NCBI GenBank assembly: GCA_900541345.1
Contig: UQJE01000001.1
Span: 40,852 to 104,851 of the forward strand
Origin: an uncultured Blautia sp.
GTDB lineage: Bacteria; Bacillota; Clostridia; Lachnospirales; Lachnospiraceae
DNA: 64,000 nucleotides
Direction of reading: 5' to 3'
In this document: positions 14,994 through 26,123 of the stretch, one piece after another
Position numbering within the stretch: position 1 is the first letter of the stretch
Layout: each line of letters opens with the position of its first letter
Notes under the pieces: model-generated
What the model was told of the DNA's origin: nothing
Database searches by the model: none
What the model saw: the letters and a program-made list of their open reading frames with translations, nothing else
Position numbers and translations under genes: made by a program

Positions 14994-16323
14994 TCTTCTC
15001 TTTTGTATGTGCGCTATGGGAAGCATTGTATACATATGCTATGCACTTCTCTGTCTCATTTTTCGATACCGTTTTAAACCGGGACAGAGACTTTTTATGC
15101 TGCTTGTTTCCGCTGCATTTTATTTGCTTCCCCTCCCCCTTCTTCACAACTTTCTTAAAAGCTGCATATATGACAGCAAAACCATACAGCATCTGTTTCC
15201 CTCTGTTACTGAACCGAAAGCGCTGGTGTTTACACAGATGAAAACTTTCTATAAAGATGAGGCGGGGCATTTACATTTTCCGGTCTATTCCCGGCTTGTT
15301 CTTATTCTTGCCGGAATATGGCTCTTATTTCTTGTTGTGCTTTTTGCATGGCAGCTTATAAAATTTTCAAAAATCAGGCGGCAGTTCATTCACAATTCCC
15401 AGAAAATATCTCCCGACTGTCTGAAATACGGGAATAAAATTTCTGTTCGTGTAAGCCCCTTATGCTCGTCTCCTTTTTTAATCGGATTTTTAAGACCTGT
15501 TATATTTCTGCCCGCAGACACAAATCCTGAACAACTGCCTCATATTTTAAAACACGAAACCTGTCATTTTCAATATCTTCATAACTTTATTAAAATGACC
15601 GGCTTTCTGGCTTTTGCAGTTCACTGGTACTGTCCTCTTACTTTCTGCTTTTACAAAAGTCTGGAAAAAACACTGGAACTTCTCTGCGATAAACACGTAC
15701 TGAAAAACAGCAATGCGGAAGAACGGAACCGTTACGTAAATCTCCTTCTTGATCTCCCGCTCCCCTCCTCAGAGGAAAACATCTGTCTTCCAGGATATTC
15801 CTCTTTTCAGAGCCTTAGATTTCATATTACAAAGGAGCGCATACTTATGATCAAACATGGTAAAACATCAAAATCTGTTTTTTCCATTCTCCTGACAACG
15901 TGTTCATTGCTTGCCGGAGCCGTCCCCATCATGGCGTATGATCAGCCAACTTTCAATGCCGGCAGTTTATATACCTCCCCGGATTCCTGTCCTGATGACG
16001 TTATCGAAATTTTTGTTCCGGACGGCGCAGAGTTTCCGGAAGAATACGATTGTTTAAACCTTCCGGAAGAGTCCGTCTTTTTCGACAAAGGAAACGATTA
16101 TTTCATCGCTGATGACGGGGAAATCTATTATTTTTCTTCTGACCCGGAGGCTTATGCCACCTGCCGACATACGTATAAAACAGGATATTCCTACCAACAT
16201 CTTCTTCACACGGATAAGAGCTGCAATTACCAGAAAATCCAAACAAAGCGCTGTACAAAATGCGGCTATATAGCCAGCAAAACACTGGTTAGCGATAATT
16301 TTTACTCTAAATGTCCCCATTAA
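14983..16323 (+). CDS. BlaR1-like M56 metallopeptidase sensor
   Basis: 446-residue membrane protease. Hydrophobic segments at about 5-26, 37-55, 104-126, 200-220 and 295-315 surround the cytosolic zinc motif HETCH (191-195) and downstream ELLCD. The extracellular C-terminus (about 316-446) is not a penicillin-binding domain; it is an acidic stretch followed by a Cys/His-rich end with CRHTY, CTKCGY and CPH. Beta-lactam sensing is therefore unlikely and the ligand is unknown. It should inactivate the adjacent BlaI-type repressor on sensing. A bidirectional terminator follows. Confidence 0.88.
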   Translation: MINNLLFCMCAMGSIVYICYALLCLIFRYRFKPGQRLFMLLVSAAFYLLPLPLLHNFLKSCIYDSKTIQHLFPSVTEPKALVFTQMKTFYKDEAGHLHFPVYSRLVLILAGIWLLFLVVLFAWQLIKFSKIRRQFIHNSQKISPDCLKYGNKISVRVSPLCSSPFLIGFLRPVIFLPADTNPEQLPHILKHETCHFQYLHNFIKMTGFLAFAVHWYCPLTFCFYKSLEKTLELLCDKHVLKNSNAEERNRYVNLLLDLPLPSSEENICLPGYSSFQSLRFHITKERILMIKHGKTSKSVFSILLTTCSLLAGAVPIMAYDQPTFNAGSLYTSPDSCPDDVIEIFVPDGAEFPEEYDCLNLPEESVFFDKGNDYFIADDGEIYYFSSDPEAYATCRHTYKTGYSYQHLLHTDKSCNYQKIQTKRCTKCGYIASKTLVSDNFYSKCPH

Positions 16324-16350
16324 AAATCCTGATTTCTGCCTGAAACGAAA

Positions 16351-16396
16351 AAAAACACTGACACCCCGGGGTATCCCCCGCAATGTCAGTGTTTTT
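16351..16396. terminator. bidirectional terminator between blaR1-type gene and truA
   Basis: Arms ACACTGACA/TGTCAGTGT flanked by A-run and T-run, with an inner CCCCGGGGTA...CCCCCG region. Serves both convergent transcripts. Confidence 0.85.
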
Positions 16397-16414
16397 TCAT
16401 CTCTTATTTATTTC

Positions 16415-17155
16415 TCAGTCAAAAAACTCAATCCCCATAAGGGTAAGCCCCTGCGCCGGAGCTGTGGGACCCGCTTTTTCTCTGTCGCAGGCTTCCAAAA
16501 TCTCTTTGACCCGCTCAGGCGGATACTGTCCATTTCCCACTTCAATGAGAGTTCCGGAAAGAATGCGAACCATGTTATAAAGAAAGCCTGTGCCTGTGAC
16601 GCGGATTGTCACAATATCCCCGTCACGCCACACATCCATTGAGGTGATTGTGCGCACTGTGGTTTTTACCTGCGCTTTTGCACCGCAGAAGCTGGCAAAA
16701 TCGTGAGTTCCGATCAAGTAGGAAGTTGCCTCTCGCATTTTCTCTACGTCCAGCTTATAATGGTAAAAATATGTATAAAGGCGCTCTGTTGGAACAGGAA
16801 ATTTTCTGTTTAAAATCCGGTATTCATACGTTTTCTCACTATCACAGTAGCGAGGATGGAAATCCGACTCCACTTCCTCGGAAAGCTGAATGCGAATATC
16901 TTCCGGAAGGCGCTGATTCAGGGCATAGGAAATCTTCTCCCCCGGAATCCTTGTCTCCGTGTCAAATACCGCTACATTCCCGAGGGCGTGAACACCTGCA
17001 TCTGTGCGGCTTGCACCAATCGTCTCGATTTTTTCTCCCAGAAGTTCTGAGAGGGCGTCATTTAAAACACCCTGCACGGTAATTCCATTTGGCTGTGTCT
17101 GCCAGCCGCAGTAATTTGTTCCGTCATATGCCACTACAAGTCCTACTCGCTTCAT
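16415..17155 (-). CDS. truA: tRNA pseudouridine(38-40) synthase
   Basis: 246-residue enzyme that converts U38-U40 of tRNA anticodon stems to pseudouridine. The catalytic Asp lies in GASRTDAGVHALG (about 48-60), and the N-terminal YDGTNYCGWQTQPNG is typical. It is the last gene of the ecfA1-ecfA2-ecfT-truA run, nine bases after ecfT. In related genomes rplM-rpsI usually follow directly; here other genes intervene. Confidence 0.96.
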   Translation of the reverse strand: MKRVGLVVAYDGTNYCGWQTQPNGITVQGVLNDALSELLGEKIETIGASRTDAGVHALGNVAVFDTETRIPGEKISYALNQRLPEDIRIQLSEEVESDFHPRYCDSEKTYEYRILNRKFPVPTERLYTYFYHYKLDVEKMREATSYLIGTHDFASFCGAKAQVKTTVRTITSMDVWRDGDIVTIRVTGTGFLYNMVRILSGTLIEVGNGQYPPERVKEILEACDREKAGPTAPAQGLTLMGIEFFD

Positions 17156-17164
17156 ATCAACCTC

Positions 17165-17968
17165 TTATATTCCAATAATTCTGAATGCAGCCGCAACTCC
17201 AAGATATACAATTACAACTGCATATGCCACGTAATCTCTCTTCTCATAATTAAGGGGCTTCATCTGGGTTCTGTCGTCTCCTCCATGATAACATCTTGCC
17301 TCCATTGCCATTGCAAGGTCATTTGCCCGGCGAAAAGCAGAAATAAACAGGGGTACAAGAAGCGGGACCATATTTTTCGCCTTCTGTATAATATTTCCGT
17401 TTTCAAAATCTGCTCCACGTGCAATCTGCGCCTTCATAATCTTATCTGTCTCCTCAAGAAGGATCGGGATAAAACGAAGAGCAATAGACATCATCATGGA
17501 AATCTCGTGCACAGGAACATGGATTTTATTTAAAGGACGAAGAAGTCTCTCCAATCCGTCTGTCAGCTGATTCGGCGTTGTGGTAAGGGTCATGACAGAA
17601 GAACCGATTACAAGATAAGTAAGACGAATTGCCATCCTTCCTGCCAGGACAAGTCCTTCTTTTGTCACTTTTAAAAAGCCCCACTGCCAGAGAATTTCTC
17701 CGGGAGTCAGCAAAATATTAAACGCAACTGTGATAAGAAGGATCACAAAAATTGCTTTCAGTCCCTTGAACATAAATTTCACAGGAACTTTTGAAAGAAA
17801 AATCAATCCGCCAAGAAACAGCGTTGCCACTGCGTATCCCGGAAATGTGTTGAACACAAACACGGAAATGATAAATGCCATTGTTCCCAGAAATTTTGTC
17901 CGCGGATCAAGCTTGTGGAGAACCGAATCCGCAGGATAAAACTGTCCCAGTGTAATATCTCTAAGCAT
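17165..17968 (-). CDS. ecfT: energy-coupling factor transporter transmembrane protein EcfT
   Basis: 267-residue membrane scaffold of ECF vitamin and metal importers. It has about five hydrophobic segments and the two cytosolic coupling motifs, ARG in IARGADFENG and the second in AMEARCYHGG, which contact the two ATPases. It overlaps ecfA2 by eight bases. Substrate is set by S-components encoded elsewhere. Confidence 0.95.
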   Translation of the reverse strand: MLRDITLGQFYPADSVLHKLDPRTKFLGTMAFIISVFVFNTFPGYAVATLFLGGLIFLSKVPVKFMFKGLKAIFVILLITVAFNILLTPGEILWQWGFLKVTKEGLVLAGRMAIRLTYLVIGSSVMTLTTTPNQLTDGLERLLRPLNKIHVPVHEISMMMSIALRFIPILLEETDKIMKAQIARGADFENGNIIQKAKNMVPLLVPLFISAFRRANDLAMAMEARCYHGGDDRTQMKPLNYEKRDYVAYAVVIVYLGVAAAFRIIGI

Positions 17969-18848
17969 GGCTTCCGTCCTCCTTTAAGAGTGAAGAATGA
18001 CTGTTTCTAAGAGCTTTTAAAATGCTCTCTTTCGCCTCCTCCACTGTAGTGGCATCTGTATCTACATCCAGTCCGTTTTTCTTTAAATCATTCATAATAT
18101 ACGTAATCTGCGGAGCGGCAAGTCCCATCTTTTCCAGCTCCTTATAATGAGAAAAAACTGCTTTTGGTGTATCATCAAAGGCAACTTCTCCTCCGTTCAT
18201 TACAATCAGGCGCTCCACATACTTTGCAATATCTTCCATACTGTGAGATACAAGAATAATGGTAATTCCTCTTTCTTTATGAAGAAGCGCAATCTGATCC
18301 AGAATATCGTCCCGTCCTTTCGGATCAAGACCTGCCGTAGGCTCATCCAGAATCAGGATTTTCGGATTCATGGCAAGAACACCAGCAATGGCAACACGCT
18401 TTTTCTGCCCGCCGGAAAGCTCAAAGGGAGACTTTCCGTAGTTTTTTTCCTTAAAACCAACCTGTTCCAGCGCTTTTTTTGCCTCTTTTTCTGCCTCTTC
18501 TCTTGTAAGTCCCTGGTTCATAGGACCAAAACATACATCAGAAAGCACGTCGCTTTCAAAAAGCTGATGCTCCGGATACTGAAATACAAGCCCTACCTGG
18601 CTTCGGAGAACTCTCCTGTCATATTTTTCTTCCCACACATCTTCTCCATTATAGAGAATCGTACCGGAAGTAGGCTGGATCAAAGCATTTAAATGTTGAA
18701 TCAAAGTTGATTTTCCGCTTCCTGTATGTCCGATAACCCCAATAAACTGTCCGTCCGGTATGGACAGATTAATATTTTTCAGGGCATGTATTTCATAAGC
18801 AGTTCCCGGACTGTAGGTATAAGTTACATCTTTTAACTCTATTGACAT
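17961..18848 (-). CDS. ecfA2: energy-coupling factor transporter ATPase EcfA2
   Basis: 295-residue ABC ATPase of the ECF module. Walker [10 protein letters not shown], signature LSGGQKKR, Walker [14 protein letters not shown] and H-loop VSHSMED are all present. It pairs with EcfA1 and docks on EcfT. It overlaps ecfA1 by ten bases and ecfT by eight. The tail beyond the ATPase core (about 245-295) is the usual C-terminal ECF extension. Confidence 0.95.
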   Translation of the reverse strand: MSIELKDVTYTYSPGTAYEIHALKNINLSIPDGQFIGVIGHTGSGKSTLIQHLNALIQPTSGTILYNGEDVWEEKYDRRVLRSQVGLVFQYPEHQLFESDVLSDVCFGPMNQGLTREEAEKEAKKALEQVGFKEKNYGKSPFELSGGQKKRVAIAGVLAMNPKILILDEPTAGLDPKGRDDILDQIALLHKERGITIILVSHSMEDIAKYVERLIVMNGGEVAFDDTPKAVFSHYKELEKMGLAAPQITYIMNDLKKNGLDVDTDATTVEEAKESILKALRNSHSSLLKEDGSHA

Positions 18849-19684
18849 AAGGCACTCACCAATTCTTCTTTCGTCAGTATTCCTTCCGGAATGGACACGC
18901 CGGATTTTCTCAGTTCATGTGCAAGAAGGGTAACCTGAGGCACATCAAGACGATATTTTTTGAGCGTATCTACCTGAGAAAAAATCTCCTTCGGTGTTCC
19001 CTCCAACACTACATTTCCTCCGTCCATCACGTAAACCTTATCTGCATGAATTACCTCTTCCATATAATGGGTAATCAGAATTACCGTCACCTTCTCCTGC
19101 TTATTCAGCTCCCGAACTGCCTCAAGAACTTCTTTTCTTCCGTTTGGGTCAAGCATGGCAGTTGGCTCGTCCAGCACAATACATCTGGGGTGCATCGCCA
19201 TGACTCCTGCAATGGCAACACGCTGTTTCTGTCCGCCGGAAAGCTTATTTGGAGAATGATGGCGATATGCAGTCATTCCCACTTTTTTCAGGCTGTCATC
19301 CACACGTTTCCATATATTTTCTGTAGGAATCCCCATATTTTCAGGTCCAAATCCCACATCCTCTTCCACAACGGTTCCGATAATCTGATTGTCCGGGTTC
19401 TGAAAAACCATCCCCGCCTTTTGACGAATTTTCCAGAGTTCCGGTTCTTTTGACGTATCCATGTCGTCCACCCAGAGAGTTCCCTCTGACGGAAGCAAAA
19501 GAGCATTCAAATGCTTCGCCAGCGTGGATTTTCCTGAGCCATTATGACCAAGAACGGCTACAAATTCGCCCTCCTCAATCTCCATATTTACATCATTTAC
19601 TGCTCTTTGCGTATCTTCTACATTTCCATTATCATCATATTTCAGATAATCAAATCCCAGCTTCAATGCCTTGATGATTCCCAT
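18839..19684 (-). CDS. ecfA1: energy-coupling factor transporter ATPase EcfA1
   Basis: 281-residue ABC ATPase. Walker [10 protein letters not shown], signature LSGGQKQR, Walker [14 protein letters not shown] and H-loop THYMEE are seen. First gene of the ECF-truA run. In many Firmicutes it follows rplQ; here it follows engB, so the ribosomal operon context has been rearranged. Confidence 0.95.
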   Translation of the reverse strand: MGIIKALKLGFDYLKYDDNGNVEDTQRAVNDVNMEIEEGEFVAVLGHNGSGKSTLAKHLNALLLPSEGTLWVDDMDTSKEPELWKIRQKAGMVFQNPDNQIIGTVVEEDVGFGPENMGIPTENIWKRVDDSLKKVGMTAYRHHSPNKLSGGQKQRVAIAGVMAMHPRCIVLDEPTAMLDPNGRKEVLEAVRELNKQEKVTVILITHYMEEVIHADKVYVMDGGNVVLEGTPKEIFSQVDTLKKYRLDVPQVTLLAHELRKSGVSIPEGILTKEELVSALCQ

Positions 19685-19716
19685 TGTCGTCCTGCTCTCC
19701 TTCGTAGCAATATGCT

Positions 19717-20334
19717 TTACGCTTCTTGTTCTTTTCCTGTTTCTTCTCCAAGACCGGTAAGCTCATCCATCAGATTCCAGATTTCTTCTCTTCCCTGCTT
19801 TGTCTCAGCAGAAAAAGGAATGAGAATTCCTTCTTTTGGAAGCTTAAGACCTTCTCTTACTGCCTTGATACTCTTCTGTACCTGGCTTCTTTTCAGCTTA
19901 TCAAGCTTTGTGGCAATAATGATCGGCTCATATCCATTATGGAGAATCCAGTCATACATCTGTTTGTCATTTGCGGAAGGCTCATGACGTATATCCACAA
20001 GAAGAAAAACAGCCTTCAGATCTTTCGATGTATGAAGATATTTCTCAATCATTTTTCCCCATTTTGCCTTTTCGGAAGGGGAAACCTTTGCATAACCATA
20101 TCCGGGTAAATCCACAAGATACATAGCTTCATTAATATTATAAAAATTGATGGTCTGTGTTTTTCCCGGCTGGGAACTTGTGCGCGCCAGAGCTTTTCTG
20201 TTCATCAAAGCATTAATCAATGACGACTTTCCCACATTTGATTTTCCTGCAAAAGCAATTTCCGGCCGTTTTGTTTCCGGAAGCTTACTTGTAATGCCGC
20301 ACACAATATCCAGTGATACATTTTTTATAATCAT
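19717..20334 (-). CDS. engB: ribosome biogenesis GTPase YsxC/YihA (EngB)
   Basis: 205-residue GTPase needed for 50S maturation. G motifs: GKSNVGKSS (about 30-38), the threonine loop [16 protein letters not shown] and TKLDKL. It starts 13 bases after the lon stop, so it is co-transcribed with lon, in the common clostridial order clpX-lon-engB. Confidence 0.96.
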   Translation of the reverse strand: MIIKNVSLDIVCGITSKLPETKRPEIAFAGKSNVGKSSLINALMNRKALARTSSQPGKTQTINFYNINEAMYLVDLPGYGYAKVSPSEKAKWGKMIEKYLHTSKDLKAVFLLVDIRHEPSANDKQMYDWILHNGYEPIIIATKLDKLKRSQVQKSIKAVREGLKLPKEGILIPFSAETKQGREEIWNLMDELTGLGEETGKEQEA

Positions 20335-20347
20335 TGGCTGTTCCTCT

Positions 20348-22666
20348 CTATTTTACAAGCGCTTTCTCAAGCACTTCATCCATTGTCTCCACAAAGGTAA
20401 TGATAAGTCCCTTTGTAATTTCTTTATCCAGCTCCTCTATATCCGGACGGTTTTCTCCCGGAACAAGAACTTCTTTTATTTTTGCATATTTTGCAGCAAG
20501 AAGCTTTTCTTTCAGGCCTCCGATTGCAAGAACACGGCCTCGCAGAGTAATTTCTCCTGTCATGGCAAGGTCAGCCCGCACCGGTTTTTCCACAATAGCG
20601 GAAAGCATAGCGGTTGCCATTGTAATACCTGCTGAGGGACCATCCTTTGGAACTGCACCCTCCGGAATATGAATATGAATATCATGTTCCTGGAAATATT
20701 CCGGCGCAATTTCATATTTATCTGCAATGGAACGAATGTAGGTAATACCTGCCTGAGCGGATTCCTTCATCACATCTCCAAGCTGGCCTGTAAGAAGAAA
20801 TTCTCCTTTTCCCGGCATAACGTTTACCTCTATCTGAAGTGTATCTCCTCCAACCTGCGTCCATGCAAGACCTCTTGAAATTCCAATTTCATCTTTCGGG
20901 TTTACCATAAGGTAATTAAACCGCTCTTTTCCAAGGAAATCGGGCAGATTCTTCGTTGTCACTACAACGCGCTTCTTTCCTTTTTCCATAATGGCACGGG
21001 CAGTTCTCCTGCAGATTCTTCCAATGCTTCTCTCCAGATTTCGAACACCCGCTTCTTTTGTATAGTTGTTAATGATTTTTCCAAGCGCAGCCGACTGAAT
21101 GGTAAGACATCCTTCCGGTACTCCGTTTGTCTCCATCTGACGCGGAATCAAATGCTCCTTTGCAATGTGCTCTTTTTCGTTTTCAGAATAACCGGAAATC
21201 TCAATTAATTCCATTCTGTCAAGAAGAGGGCGTGGAATGCCCTGCACATCGTTTGCAGTTGCCACAAAAAGCACCTCGGAGAGGTTCTGAGGAAGCTCTA
21301 CATAATGGTCTGTAAAATGGTTGTTCTGCTCCGGGTCAAGTACCTCCAGAAGAGCGGAAGAAGTATCTCCCTTATAATCGCTGCTTGTCTTGTCAATTTC
21401 GTCAAGAAGCATAAGTGGATTGCTCACGCCTACCTGCTTTAATGCCTCTGTAATCCGCCCCGGCATAGCACCTACATAGGTTTTTCTGTGACCGCGTATT
21501 TCCGCCTCATCACGCACACCGCCAAGACAAATACGTACATATTTTTTATTCATCGCCTCTGCAATAGAGCGGGCAATGGAAGTTTTTCCTGTTCCAGGCG
21601 GTCCTACAAGACAGAGAATCGGACTTTTTCCCTTCTGTGTCAGTTTTCTCACAGAAAGAAACTCCATAATGCGCTCCTTCACTTCTTTTAAACCGTAATG
21701 GCCTTCCTGAAGAACTTTCCACGCTTCCTGCAAATCATCAGAATCTGCGGAGCGTTTATCCCAGGGAAGCGCGAGAAGCGTCTCAATATATCCTCTTAAA
21801 ACTGTGGTCTCTGCCGCATTGCTGCTCATGCTCTTAAAACGATCTATCTCTTTTCCGATTTTTTCTTTTACTTCTTTCGATGCTTCCAGTTTTTTCAGCT
21901 TATTCTTGAACTCTTCCGCATCGTCTACTGTGTTTTCTTCTCCAAGCTCCTCACGGATTAATTTAAGCTGTTCTCTTAAAATATATTCTCTCTGATTTTT
22001 ATCAATCCGGGCTTTTATTTTTTTCTGAAGGTCTTTCCCAATTTCCACTACTTCAATTTCATTTGTGAGAATCGCTCCCAAAAGCTCATATCTGTCTCTT
22101 AAAGAAACTGCCTCAAGAAGCTTCTGACGGTTCTGATAAGAAAGAGAAAGATTCACTGAAATCTGTTCCACAAGCTCTTCCAGATTTTCTATGCTTAAAA
22201 TCTGATTTACAAGCTCCCGGCTCACTTTTCCGCTCTCTCCTGCAAACTGCTGGAACAATTCCCGAAGACTTCGGCACATTGCCTCACGGACTGCCGGAGG
22301 ATATTCCTCTTCATCTTCCGCTGAAAGAACAGATACCTCACTCTCAAGAAACGGAGCTTCCTGTGAAAAGCTTAAAAGCTCTGCCCTCTCTGTTCCTTCC
22401 ACAAGAACACGAAGAAGATTTTTCGGAAGCTTTACTACCTGTTTAATATAAGCAATGGTTCCCACATGATACAAATCGGAAATCTCCGGTGTCTCCACCT
22501 CCGGATCCTTCTGTGTCACAAGGAAAATTTTCTGATCGTTCAGCATTGCCGCCTCAATCGCCTTCACAGACCTTTCCCGGCTCACATCAAAATGCACGAT
22601 CATCCCCGGTAAAATTGCAGTTCCCCGAAGTGCAATAGCAGGCAGTACCTGAATTGGATTTATCAT
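20348..22666 (-). CDS. lon: ATP-dependent protease Lon
   Basis: 772-residue cytosolic AAA+ serine protease. Order: N-terminal substrate domain (1-200), coiled region, AAA+ module with Walker [10 protein letters not shown] and Walker [10 protein letters not shown], and C-terminal protease domain with the catalytic Ser in PKDGPSAGI and the partner Lys downstream. Length matches LonA of Firmicutes (about 770). It begins 15 bases after clpX stops, in the tig-clpP-clpX-lon-engB cluster. Confidence 0.97.
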   Translation of the reverse strand: MINPIQVLPAIALRGTAILPGMIVHFDVSRERSVKAIEAAMLNDQKIFLVTQKDPEVETPEISDLYHVGTIAYIKQVVKLPKNLLRVLVEGTERAELLSFSQEAPFLESEVSVLSAEDEEEYPPAVREAMCRSLRELFQQFAGESGKVSRELVNQILSIENLEELVEQISVNLSLSYQNRQKLLEAVSLRDRYELLGAILTNEIEVVEIGKDLQKKIKARIDKNQREYILREQLKLIREELGEENTVDDAEEFKNKLKKLEASKEVKEKIGKEIDRFKSMSSNAAETTVLRGYIETLLALPWDKRSADSDDLQEAWKVLQEGHYGLKEVKERIMEFLSVRKLTQKGKSPILCLVGPPGTGKTSIARSIAEAMNKKYVRICLGGVRDEAEIRGHRKTYVGAMPGRITEALKQVGVSNPLMLLDEIDKTSSDYKGDTSSALLEVLDPEQNNHFTDHYVELPQNLSEVLFVATANDVQGIPRPLLDRMELIEISGYSENEKEHIAKEHLIPRQMETNGVPEGCLTIQSAALGKIINNYTKEAGVRNLERSIGRICRRTARAIMEKGKKRVVVTTKNLPDFLGKERFNYLMVNPKDEIGISRGLAWTQVGGDTLQIEVNVMPGKGEFLLTGQLGDVMKESAQAGITYIRSIADKYEIAPEYFQEHDIHIHIPEGAVPKDGPSAGITMATAMLSAIVEKPVRADLAMTGEITLRGRVLAIGGLKEKLLAAKYAKIKEVLVPGENRPDIEELDKEITKGLIITFVETMDEVLEKALVK

Positions 22667-22681
22667 TTATGTCATTCCTTC

Positions 22682-23998
22682 CTAAGCGGTTTCCGGCTTT
22701 CCGCCTTTTCTTGCTCGCGTATTTCTCCGAGGCTTCTTCTGCTCTATCTGCTGAGGTGCCTCTCCACGCTCAAGCTCCGGCTCTCCGGTCCCCTCTACTA
22801 CTTCTTTTGTAATTGTACATTTGCGGATCGTATCGTCTGACGGAATGGTATACATCAGATCCATCAGAGAATTTTCCATAATGGCGCGAAGTCCTCTTGC
22901 TCCTGTTTTTCTCTCAAGAGATTTCTTTGCCACAACCTCAAGAGCCTCGTCCTCAAAGTCGAGCTCTACTCCGTCCATTTCAAATAATTTATGATACTGT
23001 TTTGTAAGAGCATTTTTCGGCTCTCGCAAAATACGGATCAGCGCCTTTTCGTCCAGAGCTTCCAGAGAAACCACTACAGGAACACGTCCGATAAACTCCG
23101 GAATCAGACCGAATTTTACAAAGTCCTCAGGCATAACATCCTTCAGCACTTCTCCTACATTTCTTTCTTCCTGTACTGCCACCTCTGCACCAAAACCGAT
23201 GGATTTTGTATTCTGGCGCGCCTCGATAATTTTTTCCAGTCCATCAAAAGCACCGCCGCAGATAAACAGGATATTTGTAGTGTCAATTTGAATAAATTCC
23301 TGATGGGGATGTTTTCTTCCACCCTGAGGCGGAACACTTGCAACAGTTCCCTCCAGAATTTTCAGGAGAGCCTGCTGAACCCCCTCACCTGATACATCAC
23401 GGGTAATGGATGCATTTTCTGATTTTCTTGTGATTTTATCAATCTCATCAATGTAAATAATTCCGTACTGCGCTCTTTCAATATCCCAGTCTGCCGCCTG
23501 AATGATTTTCAAAAGAATATTCTCCACATCTTCTCCTACATATCCGGCTTCCGTCAGACTTGTAGCGTCCGCAATTGCAAACGGCACATTCAAAAGTCTT
23601 GCAAGTGTCTGTGCAAGGAGTGTTTTTCCGGAACCTGTAGGTCCAAGCATAAGAATATTACTTTTCTGAAGTTCCACATCTGAGTTTCCGGAAGCAGTCA
23701 CACGTTTATAATGATTATATACAGAAACAGACAGAGCTTTTTTCGCAGCTTCCTGCCCAATTACATAATCGTCAAGAATTTTATGGATTTCTTCCGGTTT
23801 CATCAGGTTGATCCCGGAAGTGTAATCCGGCTCCTGACCGTACATTTCAAATTCTTCTTCCAGAATTTCCGCACAGATTCCAATACACTGGTCGCAAATA
23901 AAAGCGCCGTCCGGTCCTGCAATCAGCTTCCTTACCTGATCCTCTGATTTATGGCAAAAGGAACATCTGACTTTTCCATCTCTTATCTTTTCTGCCAT
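22682..23998 (-). CDS. clpX: ClpX, ATPase subunit of ClpXP (canonical copy)
   Basis: 438-residue AAA+ unfoldase. Zinc domain Cys residues at 12, 15, 35 and 38; Walker A GPTGSGKT; pore loop GYVG; Walker B YIDEIDK; RKH loop present in GGRKHPHQ; ClpP-docking IGF in SIGFGAEV. It therefore has every element for ssrA-tag recognition and ClpP docking. It sits just downstream of clpP. A second, divergent ClpX is encoded at 59602-61029. Confidence 0.97.
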   Translation of the reverse strand: MAEKIRDGKVRCSFCHKSEDQVRKLIAGPDGAFICDQCIGICAEILEEEFEMYGQEPDYTSGINLMKPEEIHKILDDYVIGQEAAKKALSVSVYNHYKRVTASGNSDVELQKSNILMLGPTGSGKTLLAQTLARLLNVPFAIADATSLTEAGYVGEDVENILLKIIQAADWDIERAQYGIIYIDEIDKITRKSENASITRDVSGEGVQQALLKILEGTVASVPPQGGRKHPHQEFIQIDTTNILFICGGAFDGLEKIIEARQNTKSIGFGAEVAVQEERNVGEVLKDVMPEDFVKFGLIPEFIGRVPVVVSLEALDEKALIRILREPKNALTKQYHKLFEMDGVELDFEDEALEVVAKKSLERKTGARGLRAIMENSLMDLMYTIPSDDTIRKCTITKEVVEGTGEPELERGEAPQQIEQKKPRRNTRARKGGKPETA

Positions 23999-24040
23999 GA
24001 ATTTTCTACTTTCCTTTCTATATCCTATAGAGCAAGATAA

Positions 24041-24063
24041 GACTCCTGCGGTTTACAGGAGTC
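24041..24063 (-). terminator. hairpin between clpP and clpX
   Basis: GACTCCTG/CAGGAGTC with a seven-base loop, followed on the minus strand by TTATCTTG. A weak terminator or a processing site that may make clpP mRNA more abundant than clpX. Confidence 0.55.
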
Positions 24064-24080
24064 TTTGTCATCAAGGGTTA

Positions 24081-24662
24081 TCATTTGTGCACAACAACAC
24101 CATCAATTAAACCGTAAGCTTTCGCTTCCTCCGCAGACATATAGTTGTCGCGGTCTGTATCTCGTTCTACAACCTCATATGGCTGTCCGGTGTTTGCTGC
24201 AAGAATCTCATTTAAAGTTCTTTTTGTTTTTGCAATGTGATCTGCCACAATCTGGATCTCTGTAGCCTGTCCCTGTGCTCCGCCTGAAGGCTGATGAATC
24301 ATAATCGTAGAGTTTGGAAGGGCAAATCTCTTGCCCTTTGTTCCTCCTGCCAGAAGGAACGCTCCCATGCTCGCCGCCATACCAAGGCAGATTGTAGAAA
24401 CATCACATTTGATATATTTCATGGTATCATAAATTGCCATACCGGCTGTCACAGAGCCTCCCGGGCTGTTGATGTACAGCTGAATATCTTTTCCCGGATC
24501 TTCTGCCTCCAGAAAAAGGAGCTGTGCTACAATCAGGCTGGCGCTCACGTCGGTTACTTCTTCCCCAAGGAAAATGATTCTGTCATTCAGAAGCCTGGAA
24601 TAAATATCGTAGCTTCTTTCTCCTCTGCTTGTCTGCTCAATGACATAAGGTACAAAACTCAT
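24081..24662 (-). CDS. clpP: ATP-dependent Clp protease proteolytic subunit
   Basis: 193-residue serine peptidase that forms the ClpP barrel. Catalytic Ser in GMAASMGA, His in IMIHQPSGG and Asp in the [14 protein letters not shown] region. GAGGTAATT precedes the ATG. It lies between tig and clpX. Confidence 0.97.
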   Translation of the reverse strand: MSFVPYVIEQTSRGERSYDIYSRLLNDRIIFLGEEVTDVSASLIVAQLLFLEAEDPGKDIQLYINSPGGSVTAGMAIYDTMKYIKCDVSTICLGMAASMGAFLLAGGTKGKRFALPNSTIMIHQPSGGAQGQATEIQIVADHIAKTKRTLNEILAANTGQPYEVVERDTDRDNYMSAEEAKAYGLIDGVVVHK

Positions 24663-24716
24663 AATTACCTCCTGCAGTGATTACTGCTTCTCTGTGAAAA
24701 TCAATTGAAATCAGGA

Positions 24717-26003
24717 TTATGCCTCTTTTGCTGCCTCAGCAACGAAAGTAACTGCTTTCTGTACAGCCATATCCTTCTTCATCTGTTCCATTTCACGCTC
24801 TCCAACCAGTTCTTTTAACTTGTCAGCTTCCATTTTGTACATAGCTGCCATCTTGGAGATTTCTTCGTTTACTTCTTCTTCTGTAGGCTGAATGTTCTCA
24901 ACTTCTACGATTTTTTCAAGAACAAGTCTTGTCTGGATTCTCTTGAGAGCCTGTGGTTTCATGTCTTCCATCATCTTCTCTGCTGTCTGTCCTGTGAACT
25001 GGAAGTACTGTTCCATAGAAAGACCCTGAGACTGCATTCTTCTTCCAAAATCATCCATCATCTGACGGCACTGTGTATCAAGCATTGCTTCCGGAATTTC
25101 CATCTCTGCATTTTCAATGATTTTTTCAATAGCTGCGTCTTCTTTTGCGCGAAGAGCTTCTTTTTCTTTGCTCTCTGTCAGGTTTTTCTTTACATCTTCT
25201 TTGTATTCTGCAAGTGTATCAAATTCAGAAACATCTTTTGCGAAATCATCGTTAAGCTCTGGAAGCTCTTTTGCTTCAATTTTCTTAACATCACACTGGA
25301 ATACTGCTGCTTTTCCTGCAAGCTCTTTTGCCTGGTACTCTTCCGGGAAAGTCACGTTTACTTCTACGTGGTCACCTGTTTTTGCACCAACAAGTTGCTC
25401 TTCAAATCCAGGAATAAATGTATGAGAACCAAGTGTCAGAGGATAAGCCTCACCTTTTCCGCCTTCAAAAGCCTCACCGTCTACAAATCCTTCAAAGTCG
25501 ATTGTCACGATGTCGCCTTCTTCTGCTGCACGGTCTTCTACAGTGATTGTTCTGGAGTTTTTCTCCTGCTCACGTTTGATAGCAGCTTCAATTTCTTCCT
25601 CAGTTACTTCGATTTCTGCCTTCGGAACTTCCACACCCTTGTACTCGCCTAATGTAACTTCCGGTTTCACAGCAACTTCTGCTGTAAAGATAAGCGCTTT
25701 TCCCGGCTCCATCTGTGTTACATCAATCTGCGGCTGGGAAACGATTTCCAGTTCACACTCGGAAAGAGCTTTGCTGTAATGCTCCGGAATCAGAGCGTTT
25801 ACTGCGTCCTCAAGGAAAATTCCTTTTCCGTACATCTGCTCGATCATTTTTCTTGGAGCTTTTCCTTTACGGAATCCAGGAATGCTGATTCTGCCTTTTG
25901 CTTTCTGGTATGCACTCTGCATTGCCTTCTCTAAATCTTCAGCGGAAACTTCGATTGTAAGCTTCGCCATGTTTTTCTCCATTTTTTCCACCTGTAAACT
26001 CAT
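24717..26003 (-). CDS. tig: trigger factor
   Basis: 428-residue ribosome-associated chaperone and prolyl isomerase. The N-terminal domain holds the ribosome-docking signature GFRKGKAP (about 43-50). The FKBP-like domain covers about 150-245 (GDIVTIDFEGFVDG) and the acidic helical C-domain the remainder. AGGAGG lies before the start. First gene of the protein-quality cluster. Confidence 0.97.
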   Translation of the reverse strand: MSLQVEKMEKNMAKLTIEVSAEDLEKAMQSAYQKAKGRISIPGFRKGKAPRKMIEQMYGKGIFLEDAVNALIPEHYSKALSECELEIVSQPQIDVTQMEPGKALIFTAEVAVKPEVTLGEYKGVEVPKAEIEVTEEEIEAAIKREQEKNSRTITVEDRAAEEGDIVTIDFEGFVDGEAFEGGKGEAYPLTLGSHTFIPGFEEQLVGAKTGDHVEVNVTFPEEYQAKELAGKAAVFQCDVKKIEAKELPELNDDFAKDVSEFDTLAEYKEDVKKNLTESKEKEALRAKEDAAIEKIIENAEMEIPEAMLDTQCRQMMDDFGRRMQSQGLSMEQYFQFTGQTAEKMMEDMKPQALKRIQTRLVLEKIVEVENIQPTEEEVNEEISKMAAMYKMEADKLKELVGEREMEQMKKDMAVQKAVTFVAEAAKEA

Positions 26004-26086
26004 TTTGTATGTTCCTCCTTAATTTATATCAGGTTAATTAATTTCTGCATTTTATCCTACTATGCTTAGGATACAGTCATTGTAGT

Positions 26087-26095
26087 AGTATAGCA
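26087..26095 (-). promoter_or_regulatory. extended -10 promoter upstream of tig
   Basis: TGCTATACT on the minus strand is an extended -10 element; no good -35 is visible 17 bp upstream. The start would be near 26080, giving a leader of about 75 nt. Confidence 0.4.
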
Positions 26096-26123
26096 CAAGC
26101 AAAATCAAAACACCAGTGTTTTT

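Noticed and set aside
14983..16323. Beta-lactam resistance operon
   Set aside because: There is no beta-lactamase or penicillin-binding protein gene, and the sensor lacks a penicillin-binding domain.
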